A DNA stretch of 64,000 bases from Limnoglobus sp043780595 (lineage in GTDB: Bacteria; Planctomycetota; Planctomycetia; Gemmatales; Gemmataceae): assembly GCA_043780595.1 (NCBI GenBank), contig JAYWCL010000214.1, positions 1 through 64,000 on the forward strand, in the 5' to 3' direction. Position 1 is the first letter of the stretch. Every line of letters starts with the position of its first letter. Below are positions 42,550-50,377 of the stretch, one piece after another. A program made the position numbers and the translations under genes. Below the pieces are notes generated by a model. That model was given only the letters and a program-made list of their open reading frames with translations. It made no database searches and was not told the DNA's origin.

Positions 42550-44262
42550 ATGCGAGTGTCCCGATACGCCACCCTCGTTCTCGTCGCGTTGGCCTTCCTG
42601 CCGACGGCCCGCGCCGCGAATCCGTCACGCGATGAGCTACTGAAACTCGTACCGCCCGATACGGCCGTCTGCCTCGTGGTGCAAGGGCTGCGCGATCGCG
42701 CGAAAGCGATCGGCGACTCGCCCTTTTCCACGTGGGTGGCCGAGAAATTCGCCCCGCTCGTGAACGCATCGGGCGATATTCAGAAGATTCGCGACACCGA
42801 GAAAATTTTAACCGCAATACTCGGTATCAGCACCGCCGACCTGCGCGACGAACTCCTCGGCGATGCGATCGTTCTCGCGTATCAACCGGGGCCGCCGGGC
42901 AAACCCGAAGCGGAGAGCGGATCGATTCTGTTGAAGGCACGCAACCCGGAAACGCTGTGCAAACTCATTGACAAATTCAACGCCGCCCAGAAGGATGGCG
43001 GCGAACTGACTGAAGTGGTCGAACGCACGCACCGCGAACGGACGTATCAGCGTCGCGTCAAGTCGAACGGCAAATCCGAGTATTACATTCTCGACGGTGG
43101 CCTGTTCGTGTTTGCGGCGCAAGAATCCGCGATTACGGCTGTCATCGATCAGCAACTCGCGCCTGCGGACAACGTATCGCGCGTCGCCAAGGCGATTGCG
43201 GATCTCGGCATCGCGGATGCCTTCCTCGTTTGTTGGGTGAATCCGCGTCGGCTCGATGCCGAGATGCTTGCCCACGCCAAAGCGGCCGAGGAGCCGAAAG
43301 ATCGGGCGGCACGCGAACAAGTTCGCAAGTTGTGGTCGGCGGTCGACCAATTCGCGATTTATCTCGATGTACATAGCGATCTCGAAATCGGCATCGCCGC
43401 CACGTACCGCGCCGAAGCGATGCCGCCCGAATGGAGGAACGCCTTCGACGCTGCCCCGGCCCGTTCGGCGCTTTGGCAGTCGATTCCCGATGATGCACTT
43501 TTCGCGGTCGCGGGCCATGCCACGGCGAACCAGATTATCGGCTTGATGTTGTCGTTTTCACCCGAAGCGGACAAGTTATCGGCGCGTAAAGAGATCGAGA
43601 AAGCGTTGGGTGCCATTATCGGCAAAGAGAAATTGCCTGCGGTGTTATCGGGCGTTGGCCCGGACATCGCGATCTGGGCGGCGAAGCCGAATAAAGGCTT
43701 TTTCCCCGCGATCACGATGGCGGTGCAAGTCGATGCCACCGACCCTACGGTGCCCGTTGCGGTGAAGAAAGCGGTCGACTTTTACGCGCAGTTCGCCCAG
43801 TTCGAGTACAACCGCAAAAACGACGACGCCATCGAGCAAATCGACGACAAAACCGGCAGTTGGGACGTGAAATCGTTTGCCAACCCGAAGCGGTTCCCGC
43901 CGGGCGTCGAACCGGCTTACGCCATGAAGGATGGCTATCTCCTCTTCGGCAGTTCCCCTGCGGTTGTGCGGTCGTTTGTCGCACCCTCGAAGCGAGAGAA
44001 TGTCACCGCCGAAGTGCCGCTCGTGCGGGTGTCGGCCACCGCCGTTCGCGAGTATTTCAAGTCGCATCAGACGCCATTCGTTCAGTGGCTATCGGAAGTG
44101 CAATCGCGGCCGGTTGACGATCTTCAGAAGGAACTCAAATCGCTCGGCGACATTCTCGAAGCGTTCGACCGCATCGAACTCGTCGTTCGCGGCAACGGCC
44201 AGAAAATCCGCCTCGGTTTGAAAGTGAAGTTCGTGCAACCGCTCGAAAAAGCGACGAAGTGA
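42550..44262 (+). CDS. Secreted protein of unknown function in the sigma operon
   Basis: A 570-residue protein with a signal peptide (MRVSRYATLVLVALAFLPTA). The rest looks like a soluble alpha/beta protein with LLKLVPPDTAVCLVVQGLRD early on, similar to planctomycete proteins related to the DUF3352 group; repeated segments such as FVFAAQESAITAVIDQQLAP and LLFGSSPAVVRSFVAPSKRE suggest an internal duplication. No catalytic motif is visible. It lies 18 bp after the anti-sigma gene, so it is probably co-expressed and may be an envelope stress effector. The 340-bp repeat copy 2 begins 8 bp after its stop. Confidence 0.8.
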   Translation: MRVSRYATLVLVALAFLPTARAANPSRDELLKLVPPDTAVCLVVQGLRDRAKAIGDSPFSTWVAEKFAPLVNASGDIQKIRDTEKILTAILGISTADLRDELLGDAIVLAYQPGPPGKPEAESGSILLKARNPETLCKLIDKFNAAQKDGGELTEVVERTHRERTYQRRVKSNGKSEYYILDGGLFVFAAQESAITAVIDQQLAPADNVSRVAKAIADLGIADAFLVCWVNPRRLDAEMLAHAKAAEEPKDRAAREQVRKLWSAVDQFAIYLDVHSDLEIGIAATYRAEAMPPEWRNAFDAAPARSALWQSIPDDALFAVAGHATANQIIGLMLSFSPEADKLSARKEIEKALGAIIGKEKLPAVLSGVGPDIAIWAAKPNKGFFPAITMAVQVDATDPTVPVAVKKAVDFYAQFAQFEYNRKNDDAIEQIDDKTGSWDVKSFANPKRFPPGVEPAYAMKDGYLLFGSSPAVVRSFVAPSKRENVTAEVPLVRVSATAVREYFKSHQTPFVQWLSEVQSRPVDDLQKELKSLGDILEAFDRIELVVRGNGQKIRLGLKVKFVQPLEKATK

Positions 44263-44269
44263 ATCGACG

Positions 44270-44610
44270 TAAGTCAGAATTTCGGAGACTCCAAAACCAT
44301 GTTTTGGGGTCTTTTTTCGGTTTTAGAGGCCACTTTTTGATCGTCTTTCGCCGATTTGTTTCGGGCGATTTCGCCACAACTCGAACGTGCATCGTGGTTT
44401 GAGCCGATTGTCATCGATGACGCATAAGCCGAAAATACTGGTCAAAAATCGACCGAATGCGACCGAAAATCGACCGAACTCGCCTTTTCTATGTCATTTG
44501 CGCGCACTTCTATGTCATTTCGCGACACTTTCATGTCACTCCGTGCACGACGCGAATTCCGGGTTACGTCAAATCGCCTGCGATTTTTTGACTTCTGGAA
44601 ATCGTGTGGG
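44270..44610. repeat. 340-bp interspersed repeat, copy 2
   Basis: This copy aligns with 19709-20047 along its whole length. It holds the same parts in the same order: a T-rich start (cggagactccaaaaccatgt), a region of weaker match, a 21-bp unit gaccgaaaatcgaccgaa preceded by a decayed copy, two 21-bp units ctatgtcatttcgcgacact, and a well conserved end with gcacgacgcgaattccg and gcctgcgattttttgactt. It begins 8 bp after the stop of the exported protein. From 44611 to the next gene at 44808 there is only a short hairpin (CATTTCC 44673-44679 with GGAAATG 44687-44693) that may act as a terminator. Confidence 0.8.
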
Positions 44611-44807
44611 GGCTTGCAAATAAACGCAGAGCGACGCATTTTATAGTCGGCGATGCAGCCCAATCCCACCGACATTTCCGCGAGGTGGAAATGAGTTTCG
44701 CGATAGCGAATGCAACGACGAAGGAAGTTGTGCGGAGAAAATTATCGAGAAAGCTATTATAACAACGTATGGCCGTGTTAAACTCCGGTGGCGATACCGC
44801 GAACCGG

Positions 44808-47627
44808 CTAAATACTATTAATTTCTGCTGCGCGAGGCTTATGGAATCGGCGATAGGCATTCCATCCCAATGCACTCAGTGTCGCGACTGCGAGAACGAA
44901 TGCCGGTTCCGGCACGGGTGTAAATACCAGCACGAGATCTCCGAGGCTATCTCGACGCAGCGTGATACCCTGCCCGCTGGACAGATTAAAGCCGGTCAAA
45001 TCGACGTTCACATTCCCAGTGACGAAATTGGTCGTGCCCGCGTTACCACCCGTCGAAAGGAACGATGTGATGTCCGTGTTCGCGGTGAGGTTGACGCCGT
45101 TGACCTTCATGAGACTATCCGTCGTTCCATTCAAGTCTACGAGTACTACACTCGAACTCGCGTTCGCGTCGTTGATGAATCCGGCGCTCACGAGACTCAA
45201 TAGGGAACCGTTCTTCAAGTCGAGCGAAAACGCTCCCCCACTCATGTTGAGAAGATCGACGCTACCCGCGCCAATTTCGACTTGCAACTTGCCGCCGCTA
45301 TTCACGGTCACATTGTTGGCTACGGTGAGGGTGCCAATACTGTTCCCCGCTTCCAATGTCCCGCCACTGCTTACCGCAATGGCTCCTCCGATGGTACCGA
45401 CTCCGCTGAGTTTGCCACCATTTACGGTCACCGACCCCGTTGCACTCGATTGATTGCCGTTAATGCTGAGCGTTCCGGCATTCACTACAGTCGTACCGGT
45501 GTACGTGTTCGTCCCCGATAGTGTGAACGTGCCAGCACCGCTTTTCGATAGCGAACCCGTACCGATGATCGTTCCCCCGTACGTCGAGTTTGAAGTTCCG
45601 TTGACGTGTAACAAACTGCCCGATGTCGCGAGATTGACGATGGGAGCAACCGTTCCCGCACCGTTGTTCGTCAGGCCACCGACAGTTAAATTGGCTGCGG
45701 ATGTCGCGCCGATGTTCAGGCGGTTCGACGGACTCCCCGTGGCCGCATTATAAAAGCGGAGCGTCCCGTTAATCGTCGAGTTCGAGCCGTTGTCCACATT
45801 CAGGGTGCCGACACCGCCCGCGCTCGTCGAGTTGCCTCCTACGAACACATTCCCCGTGTTGTTCCACGTTGTATTGACCGTCAAATTGCCAATCGAGCCA
45901 ACGCCACCTGCCACGATGGTACTTTGCGTATTGAGTGTACCCGCACCGGTGAAAGTGGCGGCGGCTTGACCGGCAAACTCCGCGATCGCGAGGCTCGGGG
46001 TCGCTTCGGACGCATTCGTGAGGTTGAGCGATCCGCCCGCCGCAATGTCGAATATCGCTTTGACCGTGTTCGCGCTACCCGCTGCGGTGAAACCCGTCTG
46101 ACGCACGCTGAGCCGGTCGAGTGTGACGCTCGAACCCGGCAGGGAAACCGTATAATCGGTTTGGCCCCAACGGCTGAAAATGGCGTGATCCGAGGCGGAA
46201 GGGCCGCTGCCGTTGATCCACGCGGCACTGTCGGTAAACGAACCGTTTGCCGCCGTTTGCCAGCGAACTTGTCCTGCTCGCGTGGGAATCAGTTCGGTGT
46301 TGCGAACGCGCCAGACGTCCGTTGCCGAAACGTACTCTTGCGAACTCCAAAAAATACCGGGATCGGTCGGATCGAGAGTCGTTGCACTGTAATCGCCCCA
46401 ACGACCAATCGTATATTTTGACACACCGACCGCATTCAACTGTTCCGTACCCCAGTTGAAATTCGTTCCATCGAATCGACCAGTCATCGTGTAGGCACCG
46501 ACGAATTGCGAACTATTCGACCCACTAAATCCCACGACGATGTCGCCATCCGGGTTGACCGCGATCGAAGGGTATAAAGTGAATAGCCCGGCTGCGGTCG
46601 GTACCGTCACTTGCGAGAGTACGGCGTTGGTCGCAGGATCAATTCGATACAGTCGAATCTGGCTCAGGTTAGTAGAACCGATACTCACATTGTGAACCGC
46701 CCACAAAACCCCATTGACGAGGACTGGCGAAGTGCCAATTCGTGAATCGCCGGAATCGATGAGGATACTCGTACCAGCTTGTGGAACATCGACGGGAGAG
46801 TGGTAAGCTGCGACATTCAAAAGAGCAGCGTAATCCGTGTAAGTTGGGCTATTGACCAATCCGCTCACTTTACTCAACTGAAGGGAACCTGAATTGTACG
46901 CGGACAACGTGTAGGCTGTTGCCGATTGTCCCCCAAAACCGACGTCGGTCGCCGCGTGGGCCGTGAAACCGTACTTATTCGGATCGAGATTATTGAGGTA
47001 TTGTGAACCCGTTGTGTTACCTGCTAATAAGCTGGCCTTAGGTATCGTAAGAAGTGAAATTTGTGTAGGGAGAGCGCCGTTTACGTTGGCGAACATATTG
47101 TTTTGGATTGTAATCCAGTCCCGACTCACGCCGAGTGTGTTGTAGTCGGCCCAGCGAGTATTCGCGGCGTCCATATCGAAGCGAAAACCACTGAATCCGG
47201 CTGTCGGATCGGATCCGGTCGAAACGGCCAAAAGTGTACTGCTGTTCGCGTTGCGTGCGTTGTCGTTTGCGGTCACAAACCAACGGGCGGTGTTGCGGTC
47301 GAACTGCACGCGCGGGTCGAACGAACTGCTGGTGGCAACACCCGCTCGCGTGGAAAAGAAATTATCCTGCGATGTGTTGACGACGAGTGCGCCGTTTTTC
47401 GTAAACATGCGAACGCTACCGTTCAGCGTCTCGACGTAGTGGTTGATACCCACCGCCCCCATCGTATCGGGTGGAATGAAGTTCGATCCGTCATTCAGAC
47501 CTGCCCCGTTGAAATTGGCACCGGTAAACGTGGTAACCTGCGCAAACGACCGCGAGCCGGACATCAGCATTAGCACAATCGCAATGCCGATGATTCGACT
47601 CAAGGAGATCGTGATGCGAGCAGTCAT
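44808..47627 (-). CDS. PEP-CTERM-anchored beta-helical surface protein
   Basis: A 939-residue exported protein with a signal peptide (SRIIGIAIVLMLMSGSRSFA) and a C-terminal PEP-CTERM sorting signal (VPEPAFVLAVATLSALGWNA, then basic YRRFHKPRA), which directs processing by an exosortase. The first 480 residues are a beta-rich domain starting TTFTGANFNGAGLNDGSNFI and carrying PPDTMGAVGINHYVETLNGS. Residues about 480-890 are a repetitive right-handed beta-helix, including the autotransporter-associated PATR-like unit KSGAGTFTLSGTNTYTGTTV and VVNAGTLSINGN. It probably sits on or is released from the cell surface. No exosortase gene is in the window. The strand of tandem Gly/Ser/Thr codons makes the opposite strand look open too. 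Confidence 0.88.
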   Translation of the reverse strand: MTARITISLSRIIGIAIVLMLMSGSRSFAQVTTFTGANFNGAGLNDGSNFIPPDTMGAVGINHYVETLNGSVRMFTKNGALVVNTSQDNFFSTRAGVATSSSFDPRVQFDRNTARWFVTANDNARNANSSTLLAVSTGSDPTAGFSGFRFDMDAANTRWADYNTLGVSRDWITIQNNMFANVNGALPTQISLLTIPKASLLAGNTTGSQYLNNLDPNKYGFTAHAATDVGFGGQSATAYTLSAYNSGSLQLSKVSGLVNSPTYTDYAALLNVAAYHSPVDVPQAGTSILIDSGDSRIGTSPVLVNGVLWAVHNVSIGSTNLSQIRLYRIDPATNAVLSQVTVPTAAGLFTLYPSIAVNPDGDIVVGFSGSNSSQFVGAYTMTGRFDGTNFNWGTEQLNAVGVSKYTIGRWGDYSATTLDPTDPGIFWSSQEYVSATDVWRVRNTELIPTRAGQVRWQTAANGSFTDSAAWINGSGPSASDHAIFSRWGQTDYTVSLPGSSVTLDRLSVRQTGFTAAGSANTVKAIFDIAAGGSLNLTNASEATPSLAIAEFAGQAAATFTGAGTLNTQSTIVAGGVGSIGNLTVNTTWNNTGNVFVGGNSTSAGGVGTLNVDNGSNSTINGTLRFYNAATGSPSNRLNIGATSAANLTVGGLTNNGAGTVAPIVNLATSGSLLHVNGTSNSTYGGTIIGTGSLSKSGAGTFTLSGTNTYTGTTVVNAGTLSINGNQSSATGSVTVNGGKLSGVGTIGGAIAVSSGGTLEAGNSIGTLTVANNVTVNSGGKLQVEIGAGSVDLLNMSGGAFSLDLKNGSLLSLVSAGFINDANASSSVVLVDLNGTTDSLMKVNGVNLTANTDITSFLSTGGNAGTTNFVTGNVNVDLTGFNLSSGQGITLRRDSLGDLVLVFTPVPEPAFVLAVATLSALGWNAYRRFHKPRAAEINSI

Positions 47628-47687
47628 GATTTTCTCCGTTTGGAAGTGAATATTAGTGTGGCGATGCTAAATTACTCCGACGGTCAT

Positions 47688-47825
47688 TTATGTCGAGTGA
47701 ATTTTGAATTTAATTACAACTGCTCCAAAACCGACGTGGACGGGTTCGGGGCTGTTTTGCAGTTGCGATGCACCGGAGTAATCGGCTTCGGCTTTTCTGA
47801 CCCATTCACGAGTCAGGCGATTCAT
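47688..47825 (-). pseudogene. HEPN-domain gene, truncated N-terminal remnant
   Basis: The 45-residue frame begins MNRLTREWVRKAEADYSGAS, the typical start of HEPN-domain toxins (TREWVRKAEADY), and then loses resemblance after about residue 18, ending TAA at 47688. The ATG overlaps the end of the MNT fragment, which is the normal order of MNT-HEPN pairs. The rest of HEPN, including the RxxxxH motif, is absent. It is debris of a toxin-antitoxin pair. Confidence 0.65.
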
Positions 47826-47913
47826 AGATCACCTTCCCCTTGGAAACAACTTCTTTCAGAAAGGAATCGCCTTCGCGTAACCGCCACTCCATCGCGTAGG
47901 GCGTTCGCACGAC
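47806..47913 (-). pseudogene. MNT nucleotidyltransferase, C-terminal remnant
   Basis: The 35 residues VVRTPYAMEWRLREGDSFLK and EVVSKGKVIYESPDS match the usual end of minimal nucleotidyltransferases (VVRTP...RL.EGD.FL.E....GKVLYE). The reading frame is different from the overlapping addiction-module ORF and has no start of its own. The catalytic GSxxG and DxD parts are absent, so this is a fragment that lies directly before the HEPN remnant. Confidence 0.65.
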
Positions 47914-48100
47914 GGAAAACGTCGTCGACTGAAACGCCCACGACGCCACCCGATTCCATTTCCGCGAAACGCCGACGCGACTCGGATTCCCAGGCCGCAC
48001 GGATTGAATTGCTATCCTCTAGAAAATCGATCAGTTCCGATTGCTCTGCCGGGGACAGCTGGATTGCCGCCGCTTTGACATTTTCGAGTATCGCCGACAT
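47822..48100 (-). CDS. Addiction-module (antitoxin-like) protein with foreign C-terminal tail
   Basis: A 92-residue ORF. Its first 60 residues, MSAILENVKAAAIQLSPAEQ then SELIDFLEDSNSIRAAWESE, belong to the TIGR02574-like putative addiction module family, usually an antitoxin beside a RelE/ParE-type toxin. After VDDVFRR the reading frame runs out-of-frame through the MNT remnant, so the final 25 residues are foreign. GAGGG precedes the ATG at 48100. No toxin gene follows. A similar but shorter paralogue is at 48588-48806, with a long inverted repeat in between. It may be an expressed orphan or a decaying gene. Confidence 0.7.
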   Translation of the reverse strand: MSAILENVKAAAIQLSPAEQSELIDFLEDSNSIRAAWESESRRRFAEMESGGVVGVSVDDVFRRANALRDGVAVTRRRFLSERSCFQGEGDL

Positions 48101-48113
48101 GGTAAATCCCTCG

Positions 48114-48570
48114 CGGTATGGACGTTGCGCCAGCCCGCAGCGCAAGTTTAGAAGTTGCGCGATCATGCATTTCAGACACGGGTTTTTGGAACACCTGCGT
48201 TTCAAAATGCCAATCTTACGGCCTGTAGGGCCGGTTCTGTCAGCCCAAGGCAAAGCCTTGGGTATCAGTGTTGGAATGTTCTTCGGCCCTGAAAGGGGCC
48301 GTTCAGGGTGCAACGTCCGCACGATCGATCCTTACATTCCGCACCGCCCTGTTTGCGGCGAGGTTTAGTCATGGATGGTGCCTGAACGGCACCTTTCAGG
48401 GCCGAATCGTGGGTGCGGCGGGTACCCAAGGCTTCGCGGCTACGCCTGCTTCGCCTTGGGCTGTTGGAACGTGCCATTCAGGCTCGAAGACGGTCTGATA
48501 CGTGCTACCCGAATCGCAAACAGCGCAACTTCAAAACTTGCGCTGCGGGCTGGCACGATAACGTATACCG
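48114..48570. repeat. Long imperfect inverted repeat between two antitoxin-like genes
   Basis: Left arm 48114-48160 and right arm 48523-48570 pair almost throughout, sharing tgcgctgcgggctggc and gcgcaacttc. Inside, 48231-48311 pairs with 48377-48463 over several palindromic units: ccctgaaaggggccg against cctttcagggccg, and two caaggc..gccttggg stems. The 370-bp interior has no gene. The units resemble REP/BIME-type palindromes known in planctomycetes. As DNA or RNA this would fold into a very long cruciform or hairpin. The two flanking genes are paralogous addiction-module genes. Confidence 0.75.
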
Positions 48571-48587
48571 TCAGCCCGCTCGAATTA

Positions 48588-48806
48588 TCAATCCACCGGA
48601 AGGCGTTTGAAAACCGTGTTAAATGGAACGGCCTGACGAGCGCCCGATTCGTGCTCGGCCAGACGTTTCCCGGCCAGATCGCTCCATTCTGCTCGGATTC
48701 GATCCTGCGATCCGATCGCAGCGATTTCGAGGAAGTCGATGAGTTCGAGCTGCTCTGCAGGTGTTAAAGTGGAAGCGGCGGCTTTGATTTCTTGCAGTAT
48801 CGCCAT
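48588..48806 (-). CDS. Addiction-module (antitoxin-like) protein, orphan
   Basis: A 72-residue protein starting MAILQEIKAAASTLTPAEQL, clearly the same family as the ORF at 47822-48100: both share IL..IKAAA..L.PAEQ.ELIDFLE. The C-terminus (WSDLAGKRLAEHESGARQAV) matches the family's usual end, so this copy looks intact. Such proteins are normally antitoxins with a RelE/ParE toxin gene next to them, but none is found on either side. ATG at 48806 is the family start; 60 bp of open frame precede it. The gap to the site-2 protease gene is 69 bp. Confidence 0.8.
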   Translation of the reverse strand: MAILQEIKAAASTLTPAEQLELIDFLEIAAIGSQDRIRAEWSDLAGKRLAEHESGARQAVPFNTVFKRLPVD

Positions 48807-48875
48807 AGTGATTCGCCCCAAGAAGAATGTATTTGTCATGCTACCCCGACATCTGACTGAAAGCAAGATGTCGCT

Positions 48876-49661
48876 CTATCGTCTACCTCGCCACGGGTAG
48901 CCTTCGTCGTCGTTGTAGAGGTGCGGTCGGCGATATTGCTTCATCACTTCGTAGCTCTGGTAGGCGATCAGCAACAAGAATAGCGACATGACCGGTCCGG
49001 GTATCACGTAAAGGAGCCACATCGGGAGCGATTTCGCGAGGTTAATCACCATTTCTCGCGGGCCGAAGTTCATGGCGATCCCGAAGATGCCGAGTGTGAG
49101 TGCGACCACGAACGAGATTTTTTGCGTCTGGAAGTCGGGTTGTCGCACGTTGCGAATCACTAAGAATTCGCGGAGGATATGCCCGCCATCGAACGGCTTG
49201 ATCGGCAGCAAGTTGAAGATCGTCCAGAACAAATTCATCATGAACAACGCGCCGTAAATCACCATCGTATAGGGGTTGGTTCCTGCCCATTCAAATAGTT
49301 CCTGCGTCCCGTAGACGATGCCGAACAGCGTGGCACCGGCGGCGGGTCCGGCGGCGGCGATTCCCATCCGTCGGTAGGCGGAGGGGCTGGTGTAACTGCC
49401 GATCGCCATGCCGCCGAATGCGAAAAGTTCGATGCGGGCGGGCGAACCGAACCGGCGCATCGCGAGCGCGTGGCCGAGTTCGTGAACGAGTATTGAAATG
49501 AAACCGCACGCCACCCAGATCAGGCCGAACTCGATGCCGGTCTGGAACCAGTTCTGGCCGAACAGCGCCATAACGAGCCAGAAGAACGGGCTGACCCGCA
49601 CGGGGAAGCCGAGGAAGCGGAACCGCAAGTCGAACGCGGTCGGTTGATTGTCCAATAGCAC
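48876..49661 (-). CDS. Site-2 protease family (M50) membrane peptidase
   Basis: A 261-residue integral membrane protein with about six helices. The zinc-binding motif HELGHALAMRRFG lies in the first membrane block and the third ligand is in NLLPIKPFDGGHIL, as in M50 peptidases that cut within membranes. The start is probably GTG at 49661 (MLLDNQPTAFDLRFRFLG), after GGAAAGGG; a start at 49721 adds 20 residues unlike the family. The protein lacks a CBS domain or PDZ domain, so it belongs to the short SpoIVFB-like branch. The substrate is unknown. Divergent tadA lies 76 bp away. Confidence 0.9.
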   Translation of the reverse strand: MLLDNQPTAFDLRFRFLGFPVRVSPFFWLVMALFGQNWFQTGIEFGLIWVACGFISILVHELGHALAMRRFGSPARIELFAFGGMAIGSYTSPSAYRRMGIAAAGPAAGATLFGIVYGTQELFEWAGTNPYTMVIYGALFMMNLFWTIFNLLPIKPFDGGHILREFLVIRNVRQPDFQTQKISFVVALTLGIFGIAMNFGPREMVINLAKSLPMWLLYVIPGPVMSLFLLLIAYQSYEVMKQYRRPHLYNDDEGYPWRGRR

Positions 49662-49737
49662 GGGTCGCCCTTTCCGAAAACAGTCGCTACAGATGCAGTA
49701 TAACGTACGTGCTAAACGCATTTCAGGAGGCTTTCCC

Positions 49738-50250
49738 GTGGACGACCCATTTGCTTTCGATCTGCCGCTGACCGACGCACGACACCCGCTGCACGAACAT
49801 CACATGGCGATGGCACTGGAAGAAGCGATGACGGCCGCCGATGAGGATGAAGTCCCGGTCGGGGCGGTGATCGTTCACCCGGAAATGGGCATCATCGCAC
49901 GGGCACACAATCAGCGCGAGCGCCTGATCGACCCAACGGCGCACGCAGAAATGATCGCACTGACGCAAGCGGCCGCTTCGCTCGGTTCGTGGCGTTTGGA
50001 AAAGTGCATTCTGTACGTGACGCTCGAACCGTGCCCGATGTGTGCGGGGGCGATCGTGCAGGCCCGCGTACCGATCGTCGTGTACGGCTGCACGGACTTC
50101 AAAGCGGGGGCGTGCCACACGCTGTATCAGATCACGAACGACCCGCGTTTGAACCATCGCTGTGCCGTGATTGGCGGCGTGATGGCCGAATCGTGTTCGG
50201 CGATCTTGACCGCGTTCTTTGCCCAAAAGCGTGCGATGGGCAAAAAGTAG
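49738..50250 (+). CDS. tadA: tRNA-specific adenosine deaminase
   Basis: A 170-residue cytidine-deaminase-fold enzyme that makes inosine at position 34 of tRNA-Arg(ACG). The zinc site is complete: TAHAEMIAL gives the HAE with the catalytic glutamate, and LEPCPMCAGAIVQ gives PCxxC. VPVGAVIVHPEMGIIARAHN and VVYGCTDFKAGACHTLYQIT are typical TadA segments. The start is GTG at 49738, nine bases after a perfect AGGAGG; the frame is open further upstream but lacks a better site. Length is normal for bacterial TadA. Confidence 0.95.
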   Translation: MDDPFAFDLPLTDARHPLHEHHMAMALEEAMTAADEDEVPVGAVIVHPEMGIIARAHNQRERLIDPTAHAEMIALTQAAASLGSWRLEKCILYVTLEPCPMCAGAIVQARVPIVVYGCTDFKAGACHTLYQITNDPRLNHRCAVIGGVMAESCSAILTAFFAQKRAMGKK

Positions 50251-50377
50251 CCCGCAGAACCGATGCAACCGTCGTACCGCGTCAACGAACTGTCGGCTCG
50301 CAGACAGGTTCGCCACCACTTGCTTTCGGTTCGTGGTAAACTGTTGAAATCGGCAAACCGTTTCCGGAGTGCGTGTC

